A stretch of DNA of 52,182 nt from Nitrospinota bacterium. Its GTDB lineage: Bacteria; Nitrospinota; Nitrospinia; Nitrospinales; VA-1. The notes under the pieces are model-generated. The model did no database searches and was not told the origin of the DNA. It was given only the letters and a program-made list of their open reading frames with translations. Shown piece by piece: positions 44,375-52,182 of the stretch. The first letter of the stretch is position 1; each line of letters starts with the position of its first letter. The position numbers and the translations under genes are program-made. The stretch is from NCBI GenBank assembly GCA_009873635.1, contig WAHY01000002.1, forward strand, positions 70,911 to 123,092, written 5' to 3'.

Positions 44375-46645
44375 ATGGCTGAAGATTTCAAACCTGAGAA
44401 TCCGCAAAGTTCCTCACCCTCAGAAAAAGCCGGTTTTAATACTAAAGAGTTTAAAGAACTCATCAAACATGCTTCTCATGAACGCAAGAACCTGCAATTG
44501 CTCGTGGAGTATTTTGAGAAGAAGTCAGGAGAGCTTGACGATAAAAAAAAGTCTTTTGACAAGCTGAGTGGGCAGGTGCCGGATGCCTTAAGAAAACTGG
44601 ATTCTCTGGATACCCGATTTGAAGAAATTAAGACTTTTGATGTTAGGGTACGTGATTTCCAACGTGTTTCTAAAGAAGTCAATTCAAACTATAACACCCT
44701 GAAACGCGATTTAGAATCGCTGCATTTACTAAACGAGCATATAGACAGCAAAATTAAGAGCCTGGGCCAGCAAAAACTTGTTGTCGAAAAAGCTAATGAG
44801 GATGCAGGTCGTCTCAATGTCCTGGTCTGGGACATGGATTCAAAGGTCAAAAAACTTCGGGAAGAAAGTAAGCTCCTAAAATCTGCAGATCGTAATATCG
44901 ACCGACTTGAGCACATGCTGGATAGTGTCTCCAGTCAGGTTCAGGATGTTGTCAACATGAAAGAACTGTTGAGAACTGCTGCGGTTAAAGTTGGGGTTAT
45001 GAAGGACACCCTGGGTGAGCTGGATAGCCGTTATGACAGGATTAAACAGGATAAAGAAACTATAGAAAGTCATACCAGGGATACGGAAGAACTGAAACGT
45101 ATTCTTGCAAGTGTCCAGTCTGATTATGAAAAGCTCCTTGGGCAGAGCCATATGATCAATGAAACCCAGGAGACCCTCCACAACCTGATGCAGCAAATTA
45201 GTGATCTAAAAATAGAGTCTAAGAATATTTCGGTGAAGAACGAAATGATCCGAAGTATTACTGGGCGTTTGAGGGATTTGGACGCTTTGTCAGTGGATGT
45301 CGAGACCAAAATAGCTCGGATTCAGGACGAAAAGTCCATGATCGAAAAGACAGAGGAAAAAATACATAAGCTCAATTCTTTTCTCATAGACAATCTTAGC
45401 AACAAAATGAAAATTTTGAAAGATGAGATGAAAGTCATTGATGATGCCAATGAGAAAATGAGCCGCTTCAATGTAATGGCTGAAGAAGCTGAGCAAAAAG
45501 TTGCACGGCTTGATGATGATATCAAGAAAATTGATACCATTTCCGGGATCCTGAAGCAGGTTGAAGTGATGAATGAGTCCACACAGCAACAAATGGACGA
45601 GATCATCCGCAAGCAACAAATGGTGGATCAGGTAGACAAAAAGATTAATGACCTCAGTTCGATGGTCATCAGCCTTGATGTGAAGATGGAAACCCAGATG
45701 CAGAGGAAAGCTCTCATTGAAAAAATGGAGAAGAAGGTCGATGGCCTGGATTTCTTCATTGAGGAGGCAAACATTAAGATTGCCAAGGTTTCCAAAAAAA
45801 TCGACTTCCTTGAAAAAGTAGATCAAAAGTTTGAAGATTTAAAATCGATGGCAAATACCCTTGAGGAAAATATCCTCGATATGGCTAAAGAAAAGGCCGC
45901 AATTGATGACCAGGAAAAACGGATGAACAATATTTCCTCGAAACTGAGTATTCAGGAAATAGAATTGCGTACCCGTTTTAAAGAGGTTCAGGAAGCCAAG
46001 GATGAGATTACTAAAATTGATCAGATTCGTGAAGAGTTGGGACATATAACGACCAACTTCGAAAGTAAAATGGAAGCCCTGATTAAGGACTCTTCACAGG
46101 TTGAAAAAACCGATGCCAAGCTCCAGGAACTTGATAGCTTGATGAAGGATTTACGTGACAGGCAAGATGCCCTGGACGAAAAGCAGGAGTTCATGCTTGA
46201 AGTTGAAAAGAAAATGGACCAGCTTGGCAATATGCTGGAAAGAACGGAAAACCGTATCTCACAGGTTCAGGAAAGTGATGAAAAAGTCAAGCGTACCCAG
46301 CAGGCACTGGGTGAACTTGAAGTTGTCATTAACCGTACAAATACTGAAAAGGCTAGAATCGATAAGGAAAGAGAAAACCTTGATAAAATAAACTTGAATA
46401 TTGAAAAGCTGACGACAATTACTGAAGATGCAGAGTCTAAAATTGATCAGCTTAATAGCAAAATCAGTATGCTGGGCGAGGTGGAAAAACGTTTAAGTTC
46501 GTTAAACCTGCTTGCTGAAGATGTTAGTGTCAAGGTTCAAAATCTCAAAAAAGAAGAAGCCTTGTTCAGCAAGGCTGGAGAACAAATCGCGGAATTGAAG
46601 TTTTTGTTGAGCGAGGTAGAAAGAAAAAAACAAGATTCGGCATAG
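44375..46645 (+). CDS. Large coiled-coil protein of ~20 tandem 31-residue repeats
   Basis: 756 residues, no signal peptide, no membrane segment, no ATPase motifs. After a low-complexity N-terminus (about 1-25) the whole chain is heptad-like coiled coil. From about residue 150 to the end it divides into units of 31 residues, each starting I/V/L-x-K-x-x-x-K-I/L and then x-x-L at positions 9-11, with a second hydrophobic set near 14-15 and 21-25. Only a few units deviate (one of 32, one insertion of about 4). 31 residues equals four heptads plus three, so every repeat carries a stutter. Acidic and lysine-rich; probably a cytoplasmic filament, spacer or scaffold. I recognise no family. Own promoter at 44275. 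Confidence 0.85.
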   Translation: MAEDFKPENPQSSSPSEKAGFNTKEFKELIKHASHERKNLQLLVEYFEKKSGELDDKKKSFDKLSGQVPDALRKLDSLDTRFEEIKTFDVRVRDFQRVSKEVNSNYNTLKRDLESLHLLNEHIDSKIKSLGQQKLVVEKANEDAGRLNVLVWDMDSKVKKLREESKLLKSADRNIDRLEHMLDSVSSQVQDVVNMKELLRTAAVKVGVMKDTLGELDSRYDRIKQDKETIESHTRDTEELKRILASVQSDYEKLLGQSHMINETQETLHNLMQQISDLKIESKNISVKNEMIRSITGRLRDLDALSVDVETKIARIQDEKSMIEKTEEKIHKLNSFLIDNLSNKMKILKDEMKVIDDANEKMSRFNVMAEEAEQKVARLDDDIKKIDTISGILKQVEVMNESTQQQMDEIIRKQQMVDQVDKKINDLSSMVISLDVKMETQMQRKALIEKMEKKVDGLDFFIEEANIKIAKVSKKIDFLEKVDQKFEDLKSMANTLEENILDMAKEKAAIDDQEKRMNNISSKLSIQEIELRTRFKEVQEAKDEITKIDQIREELGHITTNFESKMEALIKDSSQVEKTDAKLQELDSLMKDLRDRQDALDEKQEFMLEVEKKMDQLGNMLERTENRISQVQESDEKVKRTQQALGELEVVINRTNTEKARIDKERENLDKINLNIEKLTTITEDAESKIDQLNSKISMLGEVEKRLSSLNLLAEDVSVKVQNLKKEEALFSKAGEQIAELKFLLSEVERKKQDSA

Positions 46646-46807
46646 CCGGGTTGACTAAACAGATACAAAACCCTAGCCCTGAACGGCAAAAGGGATTGTG
46701 GTTTTTATTGATCGGATGGGCTCTCTGCCTGTCCACAGCTTTTCACCCTTTCATGACTTCAAGTGTCTTTGAGTAAAACCCCTATATAACCAGTGGAGTA
46801 GATTTTT

Positions 46808-47659
46808 ATGGCTGAAAAAATCCTGGGTGTGATCGGCGGAAGCGGATTGTACCAAATGAAGGGCCTTGAGGTGATTGAAAAGGTAGTTGTTGACACTCCT
46901 TTTGGATCACCTTCCGACAACATTATCATAGGGAGGCTGGAAGGGGTTAAAGTCGCTTTTCTCCCCCGGCACGGGGTTGGCCATGTCATACCGCCCTCTG
47001 AAATAAATTTTCGGGCAAATATTTTCGCAATGAAAAAAATTGGTGTTGATCGGATTATTTCCGTGAGTGCGGTAGGGGGGATGAAGGAAAATATGCCACC
47101 CGGTCACTTCGTTGTGCCTCATCAATTTATTGATAGAACATTTAAACGTAACAGTACATTTTTCACTCAGGGAATGGTTGGCCATGTCAGTATGGCTGAC
47201 CCAGTTTGTCTTGCAACAGCGGGGGTGCTTTTTAAAGCGGCTCAAAAAGCTGGTGCGGACGCTCATGAAGGAGGTACCTATATTTGTATCGAAGGGCCTC
47301 AGTTTTCCACCCGGGCCGAGTCGCTTTTGTACAGACAATGGGATGTAGATGTAATAGGCATGACAAATGTTACTGAAGCAAAGTTAGCCCGTGAAGCAGG
47401 TATCTGTTATTCGACTCTGGCTTTGGTCACTGACTTCGATTGCTGGCATATAGAAGAAGAACCTGTTACTCTCGAAGCTGTGTTGGAAATCATGCATAAA
47501 AATGTTGAACAGGCGCAGAAAGTTTTAAAAGAGCTGATACCCATGTTGGGTACTATTGAGCCTTGTTCATGTTGCGATGCGGCCAAGTTTGCTGTTGTCA
47601 CAGATCCTGAGAAAATCCCGCAAAACCTTAAAGAAAATCTCTCAATTTTATTTGGTTAA
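46808..47659 (+). CDS. mtnP: S-methyl-5'-thioadenosine phosphorylase
   Basis: 283 residues. Phosphorolysis of methylthioadenosine in methionine salvage. Seen: [14 protein letters not shown] at the N-terminus, [43 protein letters not shown], and the [13 protein letters not shown] block with T-D-F-D. The N and D there fit a 6-aminopurine enzyme rather than a guanosine/inosine phosphorylase. GGAG sits about 10 nt before the ATG. It lies 5 nt before hemL. Confidence 0.93.
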   Translation: MAEKILGVIGGSGLYQMKGLEVIEKVVVDTPFGSPSDNIIIGRLEGVKVAFLPRHGVGHVIPPSEINFRANIFAMKKIGVDRIISVSAVGGMKENMPPGHFVVPHQFIDRTFKRNSTFFTQGMVGHVSMADPVCLATAGVLFKAAQKAGADAHEGGTYICIEGPQFSTRAESLLYRQWDVDVIGMTNVTEAKLAREAGICYSTLALVTDFDCWHIEEEPVTLEAVLEIMHKNVEQAQKVLKELIPMLGTIEPCSCCDAAKFAVVTDPEKIPQNLKENLSILFG

Positions 47660-47664
47660 AATTT

Positions 47665-48954
47665 ATGAATAAGAATAATTCCAGTCGTCTATTCCCTATT
47701 GCCAAAAAGGTGATGCCGGGAGGTGTAAATAGTCCTGTCAGGGCATTCAATGCTGTGGGTGGAGACCCATTGTTTATCAAATCTGCCCAGGGGGCACGAA
47801 TGAAGGATGTGGATGGCAATGAGTTCATTGATTATGTGGCTTCATGGGGACCTCTCATATTTGGCCATGCACACCCGGAAATAGTTTCTGCAATAACCCG
47901 GCAAGCTGAATTAGGCACCAGTTATGGCGCATCGACTGAACTGGAAATCCAGTTGGCTGAAAAGGTTGTCCAGGCTGTTCCTTCCATTGATGTGGTAAGG
48001 ATGGTTAATTCAGGAACTGAAGCTGTGATGAGTGCGTTGAGATTAGCCCGGGGAATAACAGGGCGTGACAAGATAGTAAAGTTTGAGGGCTGTTACCATG
48101 GACATGGAGACAGCCTTTTAGTGAAGGCCGGTTCTGGTCTTATGTCTTTGGGAATTCCTGACTGCCCCGGGATTGTTTCAAGTCTTGCTGAGAAAACGCT
48201 TAATCTCCCTTTCAATGATATTGAAAAGGTGCGTGAGCTGTTTGATAAGGAAGGTGGAGAAATCGCCGCACTTATTGTAGAGCCTGTTGGAGGCAATATG
48301 GGTGTGGTACCCCCTAAGCCGGGATTCCTTGAGGCCCTGCGTGAAGTGACCCAAAAATCCGGAGCCCTTCTGATTTTTGATGAGGTCATTACTGGATTCA
48401 GGGTTTCATTGGGAGGGGCACAAAAACTATATGGAGTCACTCCGGATATCACCTGCATGGGCAAAATAATAGGAGGCGGATTGCCCGTGGGCGCCTATGG
48501 AGGTTCGCGCGAAGTGATGGACCATATTTCCCCTGTAGGTTCTGTCTATCAGGCAGGAACTTTATCAGGCAATCCTTTGGCAATGGCTGCTGGAAATGTG
48601 ATGTTGGATTTACTTGCTAAAGAGGGTGTCTATGAATCCCTTGAGCAAAAGTCAGCTAAGCTTTGCCAGGGGTTGAAAGAAAATGTTGAGTCTCTTGGAA
48701 TCGATGCGCAGTTTACGAGGGTGGGTTCGATGTTTTCAATGTTTTTTACTTCTCAGGAAATTGTTGACTTCAACTCGGTAAAATCATGCGACACAGATTT
48801 CTTCAAACGTTATTTTAATGAGTTATTGGAGGAGGGTATATACATAGCTCCTTCACAATTTGAAGCCGGTTTTATGTCCGCTGTTCATACGGATGAGGAT
48901 ATTAACTTAACCATAGAAGCCAGCCGTAAGGCTTTGAGCGCGTCTCGGGGATAA
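47665..48954 (+). CDS. hemL: Glutamate-1-semialdehyde 2,1-aminomutase
   Basis: 429 residues. PLP enzyme making 5-aminolevulinate in the C5 heme pathway. Seen: [51 protein letters not shown] and the PLP Lys267 in [25 protein letters not shown] and the HGD segment separate it from other class III aminotransferases. It lies 5 nt after mtnP and 7 nt before eno, suggesting cotranscription. Confidence 0.96.
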   Translation: MNKNNSSRLFPIAKKVMPGGVNSPVRAFNAVGGDPLFIKSAQGARMKDVDGNEFIDYVASWGPLIFGHAHPEIVSAITRQAELGTSYGASTELEIQLAEKVVQAVPSIDVVRMVNSGTEAVMSALRLARGITGRDKIVKFEGCYHGHGDSLLVKAGSGLMSLGIPDCPGIVSSLAEKTLNLPFNDIEKVRELFDKEGGEIAALIVEPVGGNMGVVPPKPGFLEALREVTQKSGALLIFDEVITGFRVSLGGAQKLYGVTPDITCMGKIIGGGLPVGAYGGSREVMDHISPVGSVYQAGTLSGNPLAMAAGNVMLDLLAKEGVYESLEQKSAKLCQGLKENVESLGIDAQFTRVGSMFSMFFTSQEIVDFNSVKSCDTDFFKRYFNELLEEGIYIAPSQFEAGFMSAVHTDEDINLTIEASRKALSASRG

Positions 48955-48958
48955 ATAA

Positions 48959-50247
<1,289 letters not shown>

Positions 50248-50248
<1 letters not shown>

Positions 50249-50272
50249 TGACAATTGATTTAAAGTTGTCAT
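50248..50272. repeat. 7-bp inverted repeat at the eno end
   Basis: ATGACAA (50248-50254, overlapping the end of the eno stop codon) and TTGTCAT (50266-50272) around 11 nt. A-run rather than T-run follows, so it is not a forward terminator. Confidence 0.4.
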
Positions 50273-50292
50273 AAAAAAATACCTCAGGTTTT

Positions 50293-50589
50293 ATGGCTGA
50301 TAATTCTCGATACCAGAAAATATTTTTGTTGAGCCTTGGCTTTTTTTTATTGCTCGTCATGATGGCAATTTTTCATGAGAATGGAATTTTGAATGCGTAC
50401 CAGTTGGAACAGGAACAGATTAAATTAAAATCTGAAAATGAAAACTTGCGAATCAGGAATGAGAAACTTCGACTGGAAATAGCAGGTTTAAAATCTGACC
50501 CATACGAAATTGAAAAAATTGCCCGTGAAAAACTAAACTTGATCAAACCCGGTGATAGGGTTTATCACATTGTCCAAACGCAAAAATAG
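50293..50589 (+). CDS. FtsB/DivIC-type septum formation initiator
   Basis: 98 residues. A short cytoplasmic N-terminus, one membrane helix (about residues 9-27), a coiled coil (about 35-66) and the C-terminal D-P-Y-E-I-E-K-I-A-R-E-K-L-N-L-I-K-P-G motif. This layout is that of FtsB/DivIC, small bitopic proteins that join FtsL and FtsQ in the divisome. eno-ftsB is a common gene pair, which supports the call. A CAGG stretch lies before the ATG. Confidence 0.88.
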   Translation: MADNSRYQKIFLLSLGFFLLLVMMAIFHENGILNAYQLEQEQIKLKSENENLRIRNEKLRLEIAGLKSDPYEIEKIAREKLNLIKPGDRVYHIVQTQK

Positions 50590-50651
50590 ATACAGTTTTT
50601 TTCTTAGTACTGCTTTATCCAGATTCCCGGTAAATTTCCCCTCTTATTCAA

Positions 50652-50701
50652 GGCCCGTATAAACCTTTTAAAAAAAAGGGTTATCGGGACCCGTATTTTT
50701 C
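50652..50701 (+). terminator. Imperfect terminator after the eno-ftsB unit
   Basis: GGCCCG-TATAAACC (50652-50665) pairs with GGGTTAT-CGGGACC (50678-50691), with small bulges, and TTTTT follows at 50696-50700. Ends about 110 nt beyond ftsB. Confidence 0.5.
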
Positions 50702-50867
50702 CGTCCTCTGGAAAATTGTCAAGTCCAAATTTAAGAAAACTTGATTGACAGGCAAATACTGCTAAATTCTTGAATTAATTATTGATATTTTTAATTTAAG
50801 TGATAAAGTAAAGCCACCGATTTAAATATGTATGACGTTGTTTTATCAGTAACTTATTTCGACGAAA

Positions 50868-50914
50868 ACACCTTGGTGTGATTACCATGTGTTATGAATT
50901 TTTCATCAAGGTGT
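50868..50914 (+). promoter_or_regulatory. Structured leader of the HU/IHF gene
   Basis: ACACCTTG (50868-50875) is complementary to CAAGGTGT (50907-50914), with an inner ATGAA/TTCAT stem ending at 50906. It lies about 70-115 nt before the ATG. Possible mRNA control element or operator. Confidence 0.35.
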
Positions 50915-50984
50915 AGACATATTAGAAAAGATTATTGGCCATTCATTTTTAAATATAATTAGTTTGTTTCTTGGAGGAGGGAGT

Positions 50985-51269
50985 ATGACCAAACAAGATA
51001 TCATCAATCAAGTCTCATCTCGTGCCAGCTTATCAAGAGCTAAGGCTGAAGAGGCTGTTGAAACAGTGATCGAATTAATTAAAGAATCGCTGGGTCATGG
51101 AGAGCCGGTTATTCTACGTCGGTTCGGTACATTCCAGGTCCGTGCAAAAACCAAGCGGGTTGGAAGAAACCCAAAGACCGGTGAAGAAGCTGAGATTTCT
51201 GCAAGAAAGGTCGTCCGCTTTAAATCGGGTAAATTTTTCAAACAAGTAGTTGATGAAGGTACGACTTGA
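50985..51269 (+). CDS. HU/IHF-family DNA-binding protein
   Basis: 94 residues. Bends DNA as a dimer. MTKQDIINQVSSR at the N-terminus; the beta-arm region V-I-L-R-R-F-G-T-F-Q-V and R-N-P-K-T-G-E-E-A-E-I-S-A-R, with the intercalating Pro, are present. The arm and I-S-A-R segment look closer to IHF-alpha than to HU, but subunit identity is unclear without comparison. I start at the ATG at 50985 behind a strong GGAGG site; the frame extends 7 codons upstream through that site. Confidence 0.9.
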   Translation: MTKQDIINQVSSRASLSRAKAEEAVETVIELIKESLGHGEPVILRRFGTFQVRAKTKRVGRNPKTGEEAEISARKVVRFKSGKFFKQVVDEGTT

Positions 51270-51295
51270 TCATTTCTTGGCCAAGGGTCTTACTT

Positions 51296-52182
51296 TCAAA
51301 GAATTAGCATGGCATCACCGTAGCTGAAAAAACGGTATTTTTGCCTGATAGCCTCTTTATAGGCTTTTTTCGCCAAATTTTCCCCCATGAAGGCGCACAC
51401 TAGTAAAAACAGCGTTGATTGGGGTAGGTGAAAGTTGGTGAGCAAATGGTCCACATTCCTGAACTCCCAACCAGGATAGATAAAACAGTTGCACCATCCG
51501 GCAGCTTTTTTTCGTATTGTTTCTGTAAATTCCTGGCTCTCCAGGACCCGGGTTGTCGTGGTGCCCACCGCCAGGATAGATTGTCCTTTCTTTTTGGCTT
51601 GAGAAATCTTGTTCCAGTTTGAAGGAGTTACCTGGTAGTATTCCTCCAGCATTTTATGGTTGGTGATGTTTTCTTCTCGTATTGGTATGAAAGTTCCCGG
51701 CCCAACATGTAAAGTAAGACGGGCAATATCAACGGTTTTTTGCCTCAAGCTGGCCAATTGATTATGCGTAAAATGCAAACCTGCTGTTGGTGCTGCGATA
51801 GCGCCTGCCTTTTTAGCAAATACGGTTTGATAGCGTTTTTTATCATTCTCCAGAGTGTTTGAGTTCGTATCCAAGGGTCTATGGATATAAGGAGGGAGGG
51901 GCATTCGCCCATTATCTTTTAAATAGTTTGTGAGCCCTTCAGGTGATGAAAATCTAATTGCAGCATGTGCTTCCTTTCGTCTTATAAAAACCGCCTTCAA
52001 ATCACTGTTTGTCAACTGAAACTCAGACCCAGGCTTCAACCGACTCAACCCTTTCAACATCGTCTCCCAAACCCCGGGTTCCAATTCACGGATGAGTAAA
52101 AGTTCTATTTCCCTGGAATTTGATAATGATTTAGCAAGAATTTTAGCCGGGATAACCTGGGTATCATTAATGACCATCAATG
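51296..52182 (-). CDS. queA: S-adenosylmethionine:tRNA ribosyltransferase-isomerase (5' end outside window)
   Basis: About 295 residues of QueA, which transfers and isomerises the ribose of SAM onto preQ1 in tRNA to make epoxyqueuosine. Seen: the V-I-N-D-T-Q-V-I-P-A segment near the visible start, the PLPPYI block, RYQTVFAK, AIAAPTAGLHFT, LHVGPGTFIPI, and T-N-F-H-L-P-Q-S near the C-terminus. Full-length QueA has about 340 residues, so roughly 45-50 N-terminal residues lie beyond the edge; the M near 52177 is internal. Confidence 0.94.
   Translation of the reverse strand, partial: LMVINDTQVIPAKILAKSLSNSREIELLLIRELEPGVWETMLKGLSRLKPGSEFQLTNSDLKAVFIRRKEAHAAIRFSSPEGLTNYLKDNGRMPLPPYIHRPLDTNSNTLENDKKRYQTVFAKKAGAIAAPTAGLHFTHNQLASLRQKTVDIARLTLHVGPGTFIPIREENITNHKMLEEYYQVTPSNWNKISQAKKKGQSILAVGTTTTRVLESQEFTETIRKKAAGWCNCFIYPGWEFRNVDHLLTNFHLPQSTLFLLVCAFMGENLAKKAYKEAIRQKYRFFSYGDAMLIL

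Larger units (their letters stand above)
50590..50984 (+). other. Intergenic region upstream of the HU/IHF gene
   Basis: About 395 bp, no convincing ORF. A terminator-like hairpin (50652-50701) lies first. A weak promoter candidate follows: TTGATT 50741-50746, 16-bp spacer, TAAATT 50763-50768; a TTGACA at 50745 has no matching -10. A pair of nested stems at 50868-50914 lies in the leader. The ribosome-binding site before 50985 is very strong (GGAGGAGGGAG). Confidence 0.5.

Noticed and set aside
45290-45826. 178-codon minus-strand frame in the coiled-coil gene
   Set aside because: A Leu/Phe/His-rich mirror of the Lys/Glu/Asp-rich coiled-coil codons; no start context and fully overlapped.

Overview
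The window reads as ordinary chromosomal DNA from a diderm (Gram-negative-type) bacterium, dense in housekeeping genes. Evidence for a diderm is a BatA/BatD-type operon, secreted repeat proteins, a TolC-like helical protein and a type IV pilus/type II secretion-type ATPase. No rRNA, tRNA or CRISPR array was seen, so taxonomy is a guess. The gene mix (PCP_red zinc-ribbon protein beside an Mrp ATPase, two Mrp proteins, many LRR/NHL/beta-propeller proteins, moderately AT-rich sequence) would suit a Nitrospinota-like or deltaproteobacteria-like marine organism, at low confidence. Many adjacent genes overlap as ATGA, GTGA or TTGA, which suggests translational coupling.

Layout. 1-3905 (minus): a MoxR - DUF58 - TPR - BatD-like - BatA operon, cut off by the window edge. 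4249-6949 (plus): a leucine-rich-repeat (LRR) protein with its own promoter and terminator, then two seven-repeat beta-propeller paralogues. 7081-13622 (plus): a complete trpEGDCFBA operon preceded by a terminator-like hairpin that may be an attenuator. 13632-18282 (plus): a GT2 glycosyltransferase, then secreted LRR, NHL-propeller and LRR proteins. 18348-26551 (plus): proA, a site-2 protease, a candidate small structured RNA, a TolC-like secreted protein, dprA, topA and trmFO. 26571-29492 (minus): a GAF-GAF-MshEN-GspE/PilB fusion ATPase. 29646-29883 (minus): a decayed IS1595-type transposase. 29940-34110 (minus): parC-parE.

34573-36063 (plus): mrp and a DUF971 gene, convergent with a minus-strand pair (36410-37738) of a second Mrp-like ATPase and a zinc-ribbon/PCP_red protein. 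37989-40127: a HelD/UvrD-like helicase. 40366-41112: truA, directly behind a strong terminator hairpin. 41182-41943 (minus): a second GT2 enzyme. 42141-44250: leuB-asd. 44375-46645: a 756-residue coiled-coil protein built from about twenty 31-residue repeats and driven by a near-consensus promoter. 46808-50589: mtnP, hemL, eno and an FtsB-like gene. 50985-51269: an HU/IHF gene. 51296-end (minus): queA, whose 5' end lies outside.

The best candidates for something undescribed are the 31-residue-repeat coiled-coil protein, the double-GAF secretion ATPase, the repeat-protein clusters around the trp operon, and the candidate structured RNAs near 20.84-20.95 kb and 36.1-36.3 kb. I did not find a clear new defence system or mobile island; the only mobile DNA seen is the short transposase remnant.
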